In this document: positions 25,616-25,737 of the stretch, piece after piece | Layout: the number at the start of each line of letters is the position of its first letter | How positions within the stretch are numbered: position 1 is the first letter of the stretch | IMG/VR virus record: IMGVR_UViG_3300042397_000832 | Coordinates: 1 to 25,737 of that record | Source: a virus | Reading direction: 5' to 3' (one strand) | Length of the DNA: 25,737 nt | Notes under the pieces: model-generated | Database searches by the model: none | Told to the model about the DNA's origin: nothing | The model's input: only the letters and a program-made list of their open reading frames with translations | Translations under genes and position numbers: made by a program

Positions 25616-25737
25616 CTAGAGGAATTCAATCGGGTCTCGGTCTTGGAAGATTTCCTCAAAGTCAGCAAATGAATACTGCTCGGGGTTTGCGTAGTAGTCT
25701 TCCAACGCTTCACGAATCTCTTGTGCTTGCTCGTCCA
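25616..25737 (-). CDS. 3' end of an acidic phage gene (partial)
   Basis: An open frame enters from the right edge and ends at TAG 25618-25616, with 39 whole codons visible. It reads REALEDYYANPEQYSFADFE and then EIFQDRDPIEFL. Very acidic, like the other proteins of this block. Start outside the window. No family recognised. Confidence 0.65.
   Translation of the reverse strand, partial: DEQAQEIREALEDYYANPEQYSFADFEEIFQDRDPIEFL

Overview
The window looks like part of the genome of a lytic, tailed double-stranded DNA phage that infects an actinobacterium. The actinobacterial signals are a WhiB-like protein (9944-10243), a small Cys-rich protein of the TAADRC/CGAQAY type (5475-5690), several small proteins familiar from actinophages, and many apparently leaderless mRNAs. 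Base composition is clearly AT-rich for an actinobacterial virus. That fits a low-GC host such as the freshwater Nanopelagicales (acI) lineage, but this host assignment is inference only.

Layout. (1) 1-2730: the end of a probable ribonucleotide reductase, a thioredoxin-like protein, a strong terminator, then an exported PA14-domain protein that appears to start at AUU, and two small membrane proteins (holin candidates). (2) 2743-8558: a GT4-type glycosyltransferase, four tRNAs (Asn, Gly, Asp, Thr), an M23 peptidase, two zinc-ribbon proteins, then a tightly overlapping run of glycosyltransferase (GT61-like), HAD phosphatase, sugar-1-phosphate nucleotidyltransferase and GDPD-like protein. (3) 8551-11187: a thermonuclease-like protein, WhiB and small conserved phage proteins, closed by a bidirectional terminator. 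(4) 11233-13954: a minus-strand GT69-like glycosyltransferase, a two-domain phage protein and GDP-mannose 4,6-dehydratase. (5) 13956-16397: tRNAs Glu, Ile and Gln, then GroES, a dNMP kinase, an HExxH protein and a degenerate HNH-like protein, and a tRNA-Arg. (6) 16336-18036: a minus-strand island with two tail-fibre-like proteins and a Stealth-like glycosyltransferase whose 3' end runs antisense through tRNA-Arg. (7) 18072-21521: a secreted SLT-type lysozyme, a pyrimidine-dimer glycosylase homologue and a series of very small proteins sharing an RI[IV]xL[LI] helix. (8) 21522-22251: a non-coding AT-rich region with perfect DnaA boxes, many TCGTAAT repeats and a three-way-junction fold, probably a replication or partition locus. 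(9) 22252-25737: a minus-strand block of small phage proteins, each group driven by a TTGAC(A/T)-N17-TANAAT or GATAAT promoter, with a GGGGCGCCCC palindrome near each end of the block.

How the parts relate. Six or seven sugar-related proteins (GT4, GT61, HAD, nucleotidyltransferase, GDPD-like, GT69, Stealth-like, GMD) suggest that the phage makes or transfers its own sugar, onto its virion or the host surface. Lysis functions are split between an M23 peptidase without a signal, a signal-peptide lysozyme and several small membrane proteins. Transcription uses host-type sigma-70 promoters with almost invariant 17-bp spacing. In at least eight genes the -10 hexamer lies exactly 6 nt before the ATG, which predicts leaderless mRNA. 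All function calls rest on reading motifs; no database search was run.
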